Assembly (NCBI RefSeq): GCF_947504225.1
Contig: NZ_CANNGT010000003.1
Span: 182,288-246,287 of the forward strand
Direction of reading: 5' to 3'
DNA: 64,000 nucleotides
Source of the DNA: Brumimicrobium ulvae
GTDB taxonomy: Bacteria; Bacteroidota; Bacteroidia; Flavobacteriales_D; Crocinitomicaceae
Below, in pieces: positions 1 to 9,124 of this stretch. The stretch's first letter is position 1; the number at the start of each line of letters is the position of its first letter. Made by a program: the position numbers and the translations under genes. Under the pieces are notes generated by a model, which ran no database searches, was not told the DNA's origin, and saw nothing but the letters and a program-made list of their open reading frames with translations.

Positions 1-6
1 CATCAC

Positions 7-1533
7 ATGAGCGAACATTTAACTATATATCCGATTATTGTCCATTTGTTGACTGCAATTTTATTGTTGTTATCCTGGATGAACCCAAAGGTTCAGCGCT
101 ACATCAGTATTATAGGAAGTATTGTTGGAATCATCGTTGGTGGACTGCTTTTCAGTCAGGTATGGACAGAAGGAATTCAAAGCGTTCAGCTCGGTAATTG
201 GAAAGCTCCATTTGGAATTACAATGGTTGCAGATACATTTGCCGTGACTTTAATTGTGCTGACCAACATTGTTGCTTTAGCCGTTTCCATTATTTCTACG
301 CGCAACATGGTTTCCTCTCGTTTGAAATTTGGCTACTATGCAATTTTCCACTTTTTAATCATGGGGCTCAGCGGGGCTTTCATTACTGGAGATTTATTCA
401 GTCTATACGTTTGGTTTGAAGTCATTATAATTTCTTCCTTCGTATTGTTAACCATTGGTGGACGTAACATTCAAATTGAAGGAGCCGTAAAATACTTCAC
501 ACTGAACATGCTCTCCTCCATTATATTCTTAACTGGAATAGCAATGGTTTATGGAGTCACAGGTTCATTGAATATGGCTGAACTGTCTAGAATTATACCT
601 GAAATTGAGAATCAAGGGTTGGTGCACACCATCTCATTAATCTTCTTTATCGGTTTTGGTGTAAAATCAGGAGTTTTCCCTCTGTATTTTTGGCTTCCAG
701 CTTCTTACCACACACCGCCTGCTGCAGTTTCAGCATTGTTTGCTGGACTCTTAACAAAGGTCGGAATCTACGCCATGATTCGTGTATTTACATTGATATT
801 TCCATTGGGTGAAATCAACCAAATGATTTTAATGGTAGTTGCAGGCTTCACCATATTCTTTGGAGGAATTGGAGCACTCGTTCAGAAGGACATTCAAAGA
901 ATCTTTTCTTACCTCATCATTTGTCATATCGGATTTATGGTTGGAGGTCTAAGCTTATTTACTGAAGTAGCAATCGTAGGTGCAGTAATGTATATGTTCC
1001 ATGATATCATTGTGAAAGCAACACTATTTTTAATCGGTGGAGTAATGTACCGTATTTTTGGAAGCACAAGACTGTATGACATGGGCGGATTAATGGATAA
1101 TTATCCTCGACTTTCATTTCTTTTTGCAATCCCTATGTTTGCCCTGGTTGGAGTTCCTCCTTTATCTGGATTCTGGCCAAAGGTTTCTTTATTTATGGCG
1201 AGTTACACCCAAGGAGAAATGTTTTTACTGATCATGTTTATATTCGCAAGTTTAATCACCCTTGTGATCATTGCTAAAATATGGAACAGCACTTTCTCTA
1301 AAAAACCTGTAGAAAGAGAAAAAAGAAAAGCATTTAAATATTTTGAAAAATTCAGTTTTGCAGAAAAAGCCGCATATATCGTACCTATCATTATTTTGGT
1401 AGGAGTGACGTTATACTACAGTTTCTTTGCAGAGCATTTCCAAGTCATTTCAGAACGCATTGGAAAAGAATTGATGAACACAGAACATTATTATAATGCT
1501 GTTTTTGGAATTAAAGAAGAGACAAAACTATGA
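7..1533 (+). CDS. mnhD: Mrp/Mnh Na+/H+ antiporter subunit D
   Basis: Large membrane subunit of the multi-subunit Mrp cation/proton antiporter, homologous to the complex I subunits NuoL/M/N and part of the ion-translocating core in the inner membrane. The 508-residue protein is almost entirely hydrophobic (about 14 helices) and shows the proton_antipo_M pattern. Glu138 in 'WFEV' and Lys220 in 'VKSGVFPLYFWLP' match the conserved charged residues of the family. It ends in an ATGA overlap with mnhE (1530-1533). Its ATG at 7 sits in 'cacatgag', so a preceding gene, expected to be mnhC, may end with the TGA at 8-10. The other subunits (A, B, C) should lie left of the window. Identification is confident from both sequence and operon order D-E-F-G. 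Confidence 0.95.
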   Translation: MSEHLTIYPIIVHLLTAILLLLSWMNPKVQRYISIIGSIVGIIVGGLLFSQVWTEGIQSVQLGNWKAPFGITMVADTFAVTLIVLTNIVALAVSIISTRNMVSSRLKFGYYAIFHFLIMGLSGAFITGDLFSLYVWFEVIIISSFVLLTIGGRNIQIEGAVKYFTLNMLSSIIFLTGIAMVYGVTGSLNMAELSRIIPEIENQGLVHTISLIFFIGFGVKSGVFPLYFWLPASYHTPPAAVSALFAGLLTKVGIYAMIRVFTLIFPLGEINQMILMVVAGFTIFFGGIGALVQKDIQRIFSYLIICHIGFMVGGLSLFTEVAIVGAVMYMFHDIIVKATLFLIGGVMYRIFGSTRLYDMGGLMDNYPRLSFLFAIPMFALVGVPPLSGFWPKVSLFMASYTQGEMFLLIMFIFASLITLVIIAKIWNSTFSKKPVEREKRKAFKYFEKFSFAEKAAYIVPIIILVGVTLYYSFFAEHFQVISERIGKELMNTEHYYNAVFGIKEETKL

Positions 1534-2006
1534 GAGTTCAATTTTTATTAAATATCTTATTGGCTGTTGTTTGGGTGTTCTTAACAGGAACAGTTAATGC
1601 AACCAACTTTGCTTTTGGATTTATCCTGAGTTACTTAGTCCTTTGGTTGATTAGCAGCAATGATGACAAGAGGAAGTATTTTGTCATTGGTCCGCGTATC
1701 ATTGGTTTTGCATTTTACTTTTTATATGAATTAGTAAAAGCCAACCTACAAGTTGCAGCTGATGTAGTGACACCAAAGTTTTACATGGAACCAGGAATTG
1801 TTAAGTATCCATTAGATGCAAAATCAGATTTAGAAATTACTTTGTTGGCCAATGTAATCACATTAACACCAGGAACCCTGAGCCTTGATGTTTCAGATGA
1901 TAGAAAAGTATTGTATATCCATGCCATGTATGTCAGTGATAAAGATGAGTTTATCGACAGCATTAAAAATGGATTTGAAAAACGAATTTTGAAAATAGTC
2001 CGATGA
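1530..2006 (+). CDS. mnhE: Mrp/Mnh Na+/H+ antiporter subunit E
   Basis: Small membrane subunit of the Mrp antiporter, 158 residues, usual length for MnhE. The N-terminal 60 residues form two or three hydrophobic helices, followed by a soluble C-terminal domain with the MnhE-like pattern 'LLANVITLTPGTLSLDV' at about residues 105-121. The start codon overlaps the mnhD stop (ATGA) and the stop overlaps the mnhF start (ATGA at 2003-2006), so translation is probably coupled. Its exact mechanical role in the complex is not established; it is needed for complex assembly or activity in characterised systems. Confidence 0.93.
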   Translation: MRVQFLLNILLAVVWVFLTGTVNATNFAFGFILSYLVLWLISSNDDKRKYFVIGPRIIGFAFYFLYELVKANLQVAADVVTPKFYMEPGIVKYPLDAKSDLEITLLANVITLTPGTLSLDVSDDRKVLYIHAMYVSDKDEFIDSIKNGFEKRILKIVR

Positions 2007-2278
2007 ATTTAGAAGATTTTTTAGCATATATCATACTTCCCATATTGAGCAGCTCTACTCTTTTGGTATTTATTCGCTTTCTTATGGGGCCCAGTTTATC
2101 TGACCGTGTGGTTTCGCTTGACTTATTGATAACCATTGGTATTTCGATTATCGCAGTGTACAGCATTGTAGCCAATCGTCCATCCTTTTTGGACATCGCA
2201 ATGATTTTTGCCTTAATTGCTTTCTTAAGCACTGTAGCGTTCTCGTATTACCTTGAAAAAAGAAAGAAAAATGAATGA
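2003..2278 (+). CDS. mnhF: Mrp/Mnh Na+/H+ antiporter subunit F
   Basis: Short membrane subunit of the Mrp antiporter: 91 residues with three predicted transmembrane helices and the family-typical stretch 'RFLMGPSLSDRVVSLD' at about residues 25-40. Its position between mnhE and mnhG, with four-base or longer overlaps at both ends, matches the order in other bacteria. No unusual features are visible. It ends with a lysine-rich tail that overlaps the mnhG start. Confidence 0.93.
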   Translation: MNLEDFLAYIILPILSSSTLLVFIRFLMGPSLSDRVVSLDLLITIGISIIAVYSIVANRPSFLDIAMIFALIAFLSTVAFSYYLEKRKKNE

Positions 2279-2657
2279 TATTATAATAATGGTGATTATT
2301 TCACTAGGAACTCTATTTATTCTCCTTGCTGCAATTGGACTGGTGCGAATGCCTGACTTATACCTAAGAATGTCTGTTACCACAAAAGCAGCAACTTTAG
2401 GTGTTGGATTAATCCTTATCGGATTGGCACTTCACTATATGGAAACTTCTATTACAACGCGAGTGATTGCGATTATTGTTTTCCTTCTATTAACGGCCCC
2501 CATCAGTGCACACGTAATTGGTAGAGCATCATATTTCATTGGTGTTCCCATGTGGAAAAAGACGAAAATTGATGATCTTGAAGGAATGTACAATACCAAA
2601 ACTCATGAGTTAAAAAGTGGTTTCGAAGAGGAACCAGAACCTGAAGCAGAAGACTAG
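2271..2657 (+). CDS. mnhG: Mrp/Mnh Na+/H+ antiporter subunit G
   Basis: Last subunit of the Mrp operon. The frame is open from a TTG at 2253, but I place the start at the ATG at 2271 because it gives a normal MnhG N-terminus ('MNDIIIMVIISLGTLF') and a standard short overlap with mnhF. The 128-residue protein has three helices and the conserved 'GLVRMPDLYLRM' motif near residue 24. The last 25 residues are acidic (several Glu-Pro pairs), a cytoplasmic tail longer than the shortest family members. A hairpin with a T run follows at 2758-2782. Confidence 0.92.
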   Translation: MNDIIIMVIISLGTLFILLAAIGLVRMPDLYLRMSVTTKAATLGVGLILIGLALHYMETSITTRVIAIIVFLLLTAPISAHVIGRASYFIGVPMWKKTKIDDLEGMYNTKTHELKSGFEEEPEPEAED

Positions 2658-2757
2658 TGTTTTAATGGTGCATTGTGAATGTTGAATGATCAGTTTTTGA
2701 TAGATAATTCAAACATTGTAATACGCAACACGAATTGAAAACATAGCGCAACAAGGA

Positions 2758-2782
2758 CTAAATCAATTCGATTTAGCTTTTT
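2758..2782 (+). terminator. Rho-independent terminator after the mnh operon
   Basis: A 7-bp perfect stem, CTAAATC/GATTTAG, with a five-base loop is followed by CTTTTT. It lies 100 bp after mnhG and before the convergent SDR gene. The stem is AT-rich and so modest in strength. Confidence 0.6.
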
Positions 2783-2813
2783 ATTAGAATGATTTTATGA
2801 ACTCAATTCATCA

Positions 2814-3620
2814 TTATTTACCTCTCCCAGTAAAGTGCTCCATCGTTTTATAAATTCCCATTACACTACCTGCGAACCAATCAAACATTTTAATGGGCAT
2901 GATCGCTTGTCCAAAACGCGTCACCCGGTAAATCCAACCCGGCAAGGTCACCATTACCTTTTTCTTTTCAATAGCTTTTATAATAGACAATGCCGTAGCT
3001 TCAGGTTCTAACAAGGGTATTTTAGACCTTACTCCATCAAACATTCCTGTGGTAATATAATAAGGCATTATTGTGGTAAACTGAACATTCTTGTTGAGTT
3101 GCTTCATCTCCAAGCGCAAACTATCGGACCAACCAATCAAGGACCATTTACTTGCTGCGTAAACCGACATTTTCGGATTAGAAATCAATCCTCCTGAGGA
3201 GGCAATATTACAGACAACACCTTCATTTTGATCCATCATCCCCTGAAGAAATTCGTGGGTAATCAACATTGGAGCGTTGGCGTTTATTTCTGCAGTTGCC
3301 AAAATTTCTTTTGTGGAATGCTCATGAAAATATTTTCCAACAATAATTCCCGCATTGTTAATCAAAAGATCAATAGTTCCTATTTCTGTCTTGACCTTTT
3401 CGGCAGTGGATTTAATTTGTTCTGGCTGAGCAACATCTACAACATAACCTGAAATCTTTCCTACTGTTTTAAACTCATCAATGACTTGCTCTACCCCACT
3501 TGGGTTGATGTCCCAAATTACAATTTCTGCACCTCTTTCCAGCAAAAGTCTGGTCATGATTTTCCCAATTCCGGAGGCTCCTCCAGTAATTAATGCTATT
3601 TTATTTTTAAAGTCTTTCAT
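2814..3620 (-). CDS. Short-chain dehydrogenase/reductase (classical SDR)
   Basis: NAD(P)-dependent oxidoreductase of the classical SDR family; the substrate cannot be told from sequence. The 268-residue protein has the cofactor glycine motif TGGASGIG at 12-19, NNAG at 88-91, the active-site serines at 141-142 and the YxxxK pair Tyr154/Lys158. Asp37 at the end of the second strand suggests preference for NAD(H). After about residue 220 there is a hydrophobic C-terminal segment, as in SDRs of the retinol dehydrogenase or DltE-like types that contact membranes. It stands alone on the minus strand, 60 bp from the downstream DUF1287 gene's stop side, so cotranscription is not established. Confidence 0.88.
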   Translation of the reverse strand: MKDFKNKIALITGGASGIGKIMTRLLLERGAEIVIWDINPSGVEQVIDEFKTVGKISGYVVDVAQPEQIKSTAEKVKTEIGTIDLLINNAGIIVGKYFHEHSTKEILATAEINANAPMLITHEFLQGMMDQNEGVVCNIASSGGLISNPKMSVYAASKWSLIGWSDSLRLEMKQLNKNVQFTTIMPYYITTGMFDGVRSKIPLLEPEATALSIIKAIEKKKVMVTLPGWIYRVTRFGQAIMPIKMFDWFAGSVMGIYKTMEHFTGRGK

Positions 3621-3680
3621 GAATTTAATCTATACGCAAGTGAATTAACGATCTAATGATTGAAAAGTTGAAGTTAACAA

Positions 3681-4250
3681 CTACCACCGATAATGTCCGG
3701 TGATGGTGTATTTAAAAAGTATGTCTTCTGCAACTTGACCAGCTCCGATATTATGCACAATAAGCGGTCTTTTTCCATCGCTGGTTTTCCTATCGACAAC
3801 AATTCCAATGTGGACCATTCCCCTTCCTAGGTTCCAAGTTACAATATCACCTGGTAAATAATCTTTTGGGTCTTTGGATAAAGGAAGTGATGCGCCTTTT
3901 CTTTCAAAGTACTTCATCAAGTTAGGCACACGCCTATGGTCAATATTTCGGTCTGTTTTGGTAAGCCCCCAATTTTTAGGATAAACCGAAAAGTGGGCGC
4001 GCATATCTTCGTGCACCTCTTTTTGTAAATCAATGTCCAACATTCGGTAGGCACGAATAACAACATCTGTACACACCCCTTTATCACTTGGCACATCGCC
4101 ATTGGGATAAGGAATAGAATAATAACTTGGATCGTAAACAACATCTTGTTTTGTTAATTCCATTGCAGCATCTGCTAACTTTTGTCCTGACTGACTGTAG
4201 CCTTGCGCAACAACAAACAAGCAAGTCAATATGCTTAATATAAATTTCAT
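3681..4250 (-). CDS. DUF1287 family secreted protein, probable papain-fold peptidase or amidase
   Basis: The 189-residue protein has an N-terminal signal peptide (cleavage probably near residue 19, after 'AQGYS') and matches the DUF1287 (YijF-like) family, which is related to the NlpC/P60 papain-like fold. Visible candidate catalytic residues are Cys60 in 'DKGVCTDVV', His147 in 'GMVHIGIVVD' and His166 in 'IVHNIGAG'. 'PGDIVTWNL' just before the first histidine is typical of this fold. A role on peptidoglycan or other envelope peptides in the periplasm is an inference; no DUF1287 substrate is firmly known to me. Confidence 0.85.
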   Translation of the reverse strand: MKFILSILTCLFVVAQGYSQSGQKLADAAMELTKQDVVYDPSYYSIPYPNGDVPSDKGVCTDVVIRAYRMLDIDLQKEVHEDMRAHFSVYPKNWGLTKTDRNIDHRRVPNLMKYFERKGASLPLSKDPKDYLPGDIVTWNLGRGMVHIGIVVDRKTSDGKRPLIVHNIGAGQVAEDILFKYTITGHYRW

Positions 4251-4402
4251 CTATAAATTGTTTTATTCAGTTCCCATTCGAACAACAAAGCAAAGTACTC
4301 TCTCCATTTTGTAAATTCTATCTGTACCACCCAAAAGAGCTGAGAAGCACATTAACGTCATTTAAAATTTTGAATGCATTAGTACAATAGCAAACTCAAT
4401 TC

Positions 4403-4942
4403 CTATTGATCAATTCTAATAAATTTACCTTCTTTGGTAAACTCAAGTTCAATTCCATTGTCTAATTCAACTTCTTGCTTATTTCTGTCTAGCTTCCATT
4501 CAACAATGGAATTTTCAGCGTAATTTGACTTTACATACTTTAAAATAGAACTTGGAATAACACTATCTGGTAACTTTGTGGAACCATCGACTTCTATAAT
4601 CTCGTTTTTTCCATTAAATTCTAGCTCAACTCCGTTGTCTAATTTTAATTCATGATGAACCCCTAATAAAGTCTCTTCTTTTTTGGCCTTTATCACTTTT
4701 GCATTCGGAAAATGTTTACTCATGTACATTTTGATTTCTTTGGGCAGATCAGCAGCTGAAATTATTTCATCTTTATAAATCTTAGAGTGATTATTTGCTA
4801 AATCATTTGATGAAATAGTTACCCCCTCATTAATCGCCTCTTCTGTTTTTTCAATTTGAACGTTTTGTGCGAATACAACACCCCCTCCTAAGAGAAGAGT
4901 GAAAGCGGTACCTGATACAATCTTGTTAAAATGCTTTTTCAT
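4403..4942 (-). CDS. Secreted PepSY-like (DUF2874) domain protein
   Basis: Small periplasmic protein with a signal peptide and two tandem PepSY-like repeats, roughly residues 60-115 and 120-180. Each repeat holds the pattern 'ELDNGVELEF' / 'ELDNGIELEF', then a beta strand ending in Asp. This fold resembles the beta-lactamase inhibitor protein and is widespread in Bacteroidota; function is unknown. An ATG lies nine codons upstream at 4969, but the ATG at 4942 ('MKKHFNKIVS') starts a standard signal peptide, so I use it. No neighbour suggests a partner. Confidence 0.8.
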   Translation of the reverse strand: MKKHFNKIVSGTAFTLLLGGGVVFAQNVQIEKTEEAINEGVTISSNDLANNHSKIYKDEIISAADLPKEIKMYMSKHFPNAKVIKAKKEETLLGVHHELKLDNGVELEFNGKNEIIEVDGSTKLPDSVIPSSILKYVKSNYAENSIVEWKLDRNKQEVELDNGIELEFTKEGKFIRIDQ

Positions 4943-5062
4943 AGTTATATTTTTATTGAATAAATTCACTAATCCAATATCGTTATTAAATATTAAAAAT
5001 CAAAAGGTTTATATCCAATAAAAGTTAAGGAAAATCGATGGTGAAATTTTTATTTCTTAATT

Positions 5063-6289
5063 CTACTTGTAGATCAAATACGCTTTTCTCATCGCTTTAA
5101 AGTCATCCAAATCATCTCTCCATGACGCTCTAATTTCTGCTTCAGATTTTCCTGCTATGATTTGCTTTCTTAACTCATCTGTACCTGCAAGAATATCAAA
5201 CCAACGGTTCTTAGTAATAAAAAAGTCAGGTGACTCCATTGCCTTATAAGCTTCAATTAACCATTGGATCTCGAAGGCTATGATTCTTGTCGTATCTGCA
5301 TAAGCTCTTAGGTCACGTCCATAACATTCTTGATTTTGAAGCTTTGGATTTTTAGCCCCATAGCTCGACACAGGTTTAAAACGATATTCAAACCCAGGTT
5401 TCCCTTTTAAATCTGGATGTCCAAAAACTTCAAATGGTCTTTCCGTCCCTCTTCCAACGCTTAAACTTGTCCCTTCAAACAAGCACAAACCAGGATACAG
5501 TTGAATGGCCGCATCACTTCTTAAATTCGGTGAAGGCGAAACCGGTAAGGAATAAGGCCTATCCCTTTCATAATTCAAACAAGAAATTACCGTTAATTCA
5601 CATTGAACTTCACTTTTCAACCACTTCTCTCCATTGATCATCTGCGCTATTTCTCCTACAGTCATCCCATGCACAATAGGAATAGGGTGCATTCCTACAA
5701 ACGATTCATATCCTTTTTTTCGGACAGGACCATCAACATAATGTCCGTTTGGATTTGGACGATCTAAAACCACCACCGGAATATTATTTTCTGCAGCTGC
5801 CTCCATAATATAATGCAATGTTGAAATATAAGTATAAAACCTTGCGCCAACATCTTGCAAGTCGAACACTAAAACATCTATTCCTTCTAATTGTGCATTG
5901 CTCGGTTTCTTATTGTTTCCATAAATAGACACGATAGGCAATCCTGTTTTAGCATCTTTATCAGAAGCAACATGTTCACCTGCATCGGCATCTCCACGAA
6001 ATCCGTGTTCAGGAGAAAAGACTTTAACTAATTGTATACCTTTTGCCAAAAGGGTGTCCACCAAATGAACTTCGCCAACCCTACTCGTTTGATTACCTAC
6101 TAATCCAATATTTTTATCACCTAAAATTAATTTTAACGCATCTAATTGTTCAGCACCGACAACAATGGTATTTTCTTTTGTATCTTCAGTAATTTGTTCG
6201 GTATTTATTTTCGTTGGCTCTTGAGCAGGAAAATTACTATGACAAGAAGTGAGGAAAAACACTAAAAAACTTTTCAGGAACAGACGCAT
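5063..6289 (-). CDS. DUF1343 lipoprotein, NamZ-like exo-beta-N-acetylmuramidase family
   Basis: Family DUF1343 includes NamZ, which removes N-acetylmuramic acid from the ends of peptidoglycan fragments. The family pattern is visible in 'FSPEHGFRGDADAGEH', 'DLQDVGARFYTYISTL' and 'LPVSPSPNL'. The frame stays open upstream to 6511, overlapping the divergent permease, but the extension is not protein-like. From the ATG at 6289 the protein begins with a hydrophobic run ending in the lipobox 'LTSC' (Cys16), so it is probably a lipoprotein of about 408 residues. An ATG at 6298 is the alternative start. The start lies only about 30 bp from that of the divergent permease. A role in cell-wall recycling is inferred from the family. 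Confidence 0.87.
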   Translation of the reverse strand: MRLFLKSFLVFFLTSCHSNFPAQEPTKINTEQITEDTKENTIVVGAEQLDALKLILGDKNIGLVGNQTSRVGEVHLVDTLLAKGIQLVKVFSPEHGFRGDADAGEHVASDKDAKTGLPIVSIYGNNKKPSNAQLEGIDVLVFDLQDVGARFYTYISTLHYIMEAAAENNIPVVVLDRPNPNGHYVDGPVRKKGYESFVGMHPIPIVHGMTVGEIAQMINGEKWLKSEVQCELTVISCLNYERDRPYSLPVSPSPNLRSDAAIQLYPGLCLFEGTSLSVGRGTERPFEVFGHPDLKGKPGFEYRFKPVSSYGAKNPKLQNQECYGRDLRAYADTTRIIAFEIQWLIEAYKAMESPDFFITKNRWFDILAGTDELRKQIIAGKSEAEIRASWRDDLDDFKAMRKAYLIYK

Positions 6290-6319
6290 TGAGTACATTA
6301 GCAAGCATTTTAAGATATT

Positions 6320-8020
6320 GTGAATAAAATATATTACATAGCAAAGAAAATCCACAAAGGGAAGGGCGAAGATAAAAAAGTTTCTCAACCCATTACGCGA
6401 ATCGCACGATTGAGTATCATTCTTGCTATGGCTATTAATATCATCACCCTGGCCGTTGTCACAGGATTTCAGAACGAAGTCAAAGATAAGGTAATTGGTT
6501 TTGGTTCCCATGCAACAATTGTTAAAGCTGGTGAAAATTCAACATTTGAATCTGCTCCAATTATTTTTAACGATTCACTTTCACAAGCTATAAAAGCACT
6601 AAAAGGCGTTAAAAACATTCAACCTTTTGCTTACAAGCCCGCTCTTTTACAATCAGACGCCGACACCAATCACTATCAAATCAACAACATAGACACCTTT
6701 CAAGTGCAACAAGAAATTCATGGAATTATCATGAAAGGAGTTGGTGCTACTTACGATTGGACTTTCTTCGAATCTCACCTTGTGGAAGGTGTTGTTCCTA
6801 ATGTGAAAGATACAATACCACACGACGAAGTCATCGTTTCTGCCCAAGTTGCAAAAAATTTAAGCATTGAAGTTGGAGACGATGTAAATGTATTTTTCGT
6901 AAAGGCCACGCCAGTTAAATTGAAATACAAGGTCACCGGAATTTTTAAAACAGGACTTCAGGAGTTTGACGAGCAAGTTGTCATTGGCGACATGCGTAAC
7001 GTTCAAAAACTTAACGATTGGGGAATTCAAACAGCGATTAGGGTAGCAGACACCGTCACCAGTGATGGTCAATTCGTTATTTATGCAGATGCCCGTGGAG
7101 GAAATGGAAACTACCGACATGATTGGGGAAAAGGTTTTGAAAACGCAAGAGGATTTACCTATTGTGATGTTAAAGACACGGTTATTCGCCTCATCACTTC
7201 TGACTACAACATGTTTATTGACGGATTTGGAGAATTGAATTCCATACCTGACACAGCTTATTTAAAAGTAAGCGTAGAAGGCAACAAGAGAATGCCTTGT
7301 TTTCCAAAGCACATGGAGATGGACCAGTTTAAGAAAACCTTTTTGAATGCATCAGGGACTCAATTTGCGGTAGATTTAAAAGGAGGAAAACGCGTAACAT
7401 TTGAATACACCGACGGAAAAGGAAGTCACCAGAATTATATTGGAGGATATGAAGTCGAAGTTGATGACTTTAACCAACTCGAGGAAATCACTGCCAACAT
7501 CAAACGTGCAATATATTATCAAGACAACGAAGATCAAATCGAATATCGCGTAAGAACTATTTCCGAAGATCAGCAAGAGATATTCATTTGGTTGGATTTT
7601 TTAAACCTAAATGTCATCATTATTTTAGTGTTAATGTTACTCATCAGTACTATCAATATGGGATCTGGATTGTTGGTTTTAATCATCACGAAAACTCAAC
7701 TGATCGGTTTATTAAAAGCCATTGGGACGACCAATTGGGGCATCCGTAAATTATTCTTGTATCAGGCAGTCTTCATCATTCTCCGAGGAGTTATTATTGG
7801 AAATGTGATTGGAATTGGATTGTGTTTACTTCAACAGTATTTCACCATCATTCCTTTGAACCCTGAGGTTTATTATTTAGATGCTGTACCAGTTGAATTG
7901 AACTTGTGGCACATTGTCGTTTTAAATATTGGAACCGTTGTTCTCTGTACCGCAGCATTGATTGTTCCTTCTTATGTGGTCACAAGGATTTCTCCCATAA
8001 AAGCCTTGAAGTTTGATTAA
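6320..8020 (+). CDS. LolC/FtsX-like ABC transporter permease with inserted domain
   Basis: Inner-membrane permease of the FtsX/LolCE (MacB-type) class, of the sort that moves lipoproteins or other substrates in the periplasm using a separate ATPase. There is an N-terminal helix at about 30-50, a large periplasmic domain at 51-425, and three C-terminal helices (about 430-460, 478-508 and 530-555) with the FtsX pattern 'LLKAIGTTNWGIRKLF'. The start is GTG at 6320, chosen because the predicted N-terminus ('MNKIYYIAKKI') fits the family and no in-frame ATG lies before helix 1. At 566 residues it is far longer than the usual ~400; the excess is about 140 residues between 'LNDWG' (236) and 'YIGGYEVEVDDFNQL' (373). 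No ATPase gene is adjacent. Confidence 0.85.
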   Translation: MNKIYYIAKKIHKGKGEDKKVSQPITRIARLSIILAMAINIITLAVVTGFQNEVKDKVIGFGSHATIVKAGENSTFESAPIIFNDSLSQAIKALKGVKNIQPFAYKPALLQSDADTNHYQINNIDTFQVQQEIHGIIMKGVGATYDWTFFESHLVEGVVPNVKDTIPHDEVIVSAQVAKNLSIEVGDDVNVFFVKATPVKLKYKVTGIFKTGLQEFDEQVVIGDMRNVQKLNDWGIQTAIRVADTVTSDGQFVIYADARGGNGNYRHDWGKGFENARGFTYCDVKDTVIRLITSDYNMFIDGFGELNSIPDTAYLKVSVEGNKRMPCFPKHMEMDQFKKTFLNASGTQFAVDLKGGKRVTFEYTDGKGSHQNYIGGYEVEVDDFNQLEEITANIKRAIYYQDNEDQIEYRVRTISEDQQEIFIWLDFLNLNVIIILVLMLLISTINMGSGLLVLIITKTQLIGLLKAIGTTNWGIRKLFLYQAVFIILRGVIIGNVIGIGLCLLQQYFTIIPLNPEVYYLDAVPVELNLWHIVVLNIGTVVLCTAALIVPSYVVTRISPIKALKFD

Positions 8021-8071
8021 CACCAAGAATTATAATCATCGAAACAGTATAATTTAGTATTTTCGTTTGCC

Positions 8072-9124
8072 ATGCACCAACAAGATTCTGATATAAAATA
8101 TATGCAACGGGCACTTCAAATTGCAAAATTAGGAGGAGTCAATGTAGCACCTAACCCATTGGTTGGTTCGGTTATCGTTCATAACAACAAGATTATAGGA
8201 GAAGGATTCCACCAAAAATATGGTGCACCACATGCAGAAGTTAATGCCGTAAACGCAGTTAAGGACAAATCAATTCTTTCTGAATCTACGCTATACGTCA
8301 CCTTGGAGCCCTGTGCACACTATGGGAAAACACCACCTTGCGCAGATTTAATCGTCGAGCACAGATTTGAACGTGTCGTTGTAGCATGCGTTGATACATT
8401 CTCTGCAGTAGCAGGAAAAGGCATTCAGCGAATGAAGGACGCTGGAATAACTGTTGATACAGGAGTTCTTGAAGAGGAAGCACGGTGGCTCAACCGTAGG
8501 TTTTTCACGTATCATGAACAAAATCGACCATACGTAATCTTGAAATGGGCAGAAACACGTGATGGATTTATGGACCGATTACCTGAAGAAAGAGCCACAG
8601 GAATCAACTGGATTACTCAACCAAGGACAAAGTTATTTGTTCACCAATGGAGGGGACAAGAGCAAGCCATTATGGTAGGTTGGAAGACCATCAACAACGA
8701 TAATCCACAGCTGAACGTAAGAGCACTAGCAGGAGTTTCACCACATCGATTTATCATAGATCCAGAAGGAAAATCTAATCCACAATCACAAGTTTTTCAA
8801 GATGGAGAAGCCACAACCATCATCAGTAAAACAAGAGCGATTGAAGGTATGCCTCCACACGTTGAAATAATCACCCTTGAAGAAATAAGTTCTGCTCAAA
8901 TTTTAACTGTACTTCACGCCAAAAACAAAATATCAGTATTTATTGAAGGTGGTGCATATACTCACTCACAATTTATTGCTGAAGGTTTATGGGATGAAGC
9001 CTATCAGTTGATTGGAAGCTCAACATTTAAAAAAGGAATTGCCGCACCAACACTTACCCAGAAAACATTGATGACCCATGAAGTTTACGGGAAAGACATC
9101 ATACAACATTACCGTAAAACATGA
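8072..9124 (+). CDS. ribD: Bifunctional riboflavin biosynthesis deaminase/reductase RibD
   Basis: Catalyses two consecutive steps of riboflavin synthesis: deamination of the pyrimidine intermediate made from GTP, then NADPH-dependent reduction of the ribose side chain. The N-terminal deaminase domain (1-145) has the zinc and catalytic residues His54, Glu56, Cys81 and Cys90 ('HAEV', 'PCAHYGKTPPC'). The C-terminal reductase domain begins at about 150 ('RPYVILKWAETRDG'). At 350 residues it is full length. Its stop overlaps the start of the following DMT transporter (ATGA at 9121-9124), so the two are probably cotranslated. Other rib genes are not in the window. Confidence 0.95.
   Translation: MHQQDSDIKYMQRALQIAKLGGVNVAPNPLVGSVIVHNNKIIGEGFHQKYGAPHAEVNAVNAVKDKSILSESTLYVTLEPCAHYGKTPPCADLIVEHRFERVVVACVDTFSAVAGKGIQRMKDAGITVDTGVLEEEARWLNRRFFTYHEQNRPYVILKWAETRDGFMDRLPEERATGINWITQPRTKLFVHQWRGQEQAIMVGWKTINNDNPQLNVRALAGVSPHRFIIDPEGKSNPQSQVFQDGEATTIISKTRAIEGMPPHVEIITLEEISSAQILTVLHAKNKISVFIEGGAYTHSQFIAEGLWDEAYQLIGSSTFKKGIAAPTLTQKTLMTHEVYGKDIIQHYRKT

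Noticed and set aside
6290-6511. N-terminal extension of the DUF1343 frame
   Set aside because: It overlaps the permease gene on the other strand and would bury the lipoprotein signal that begins at 6289.
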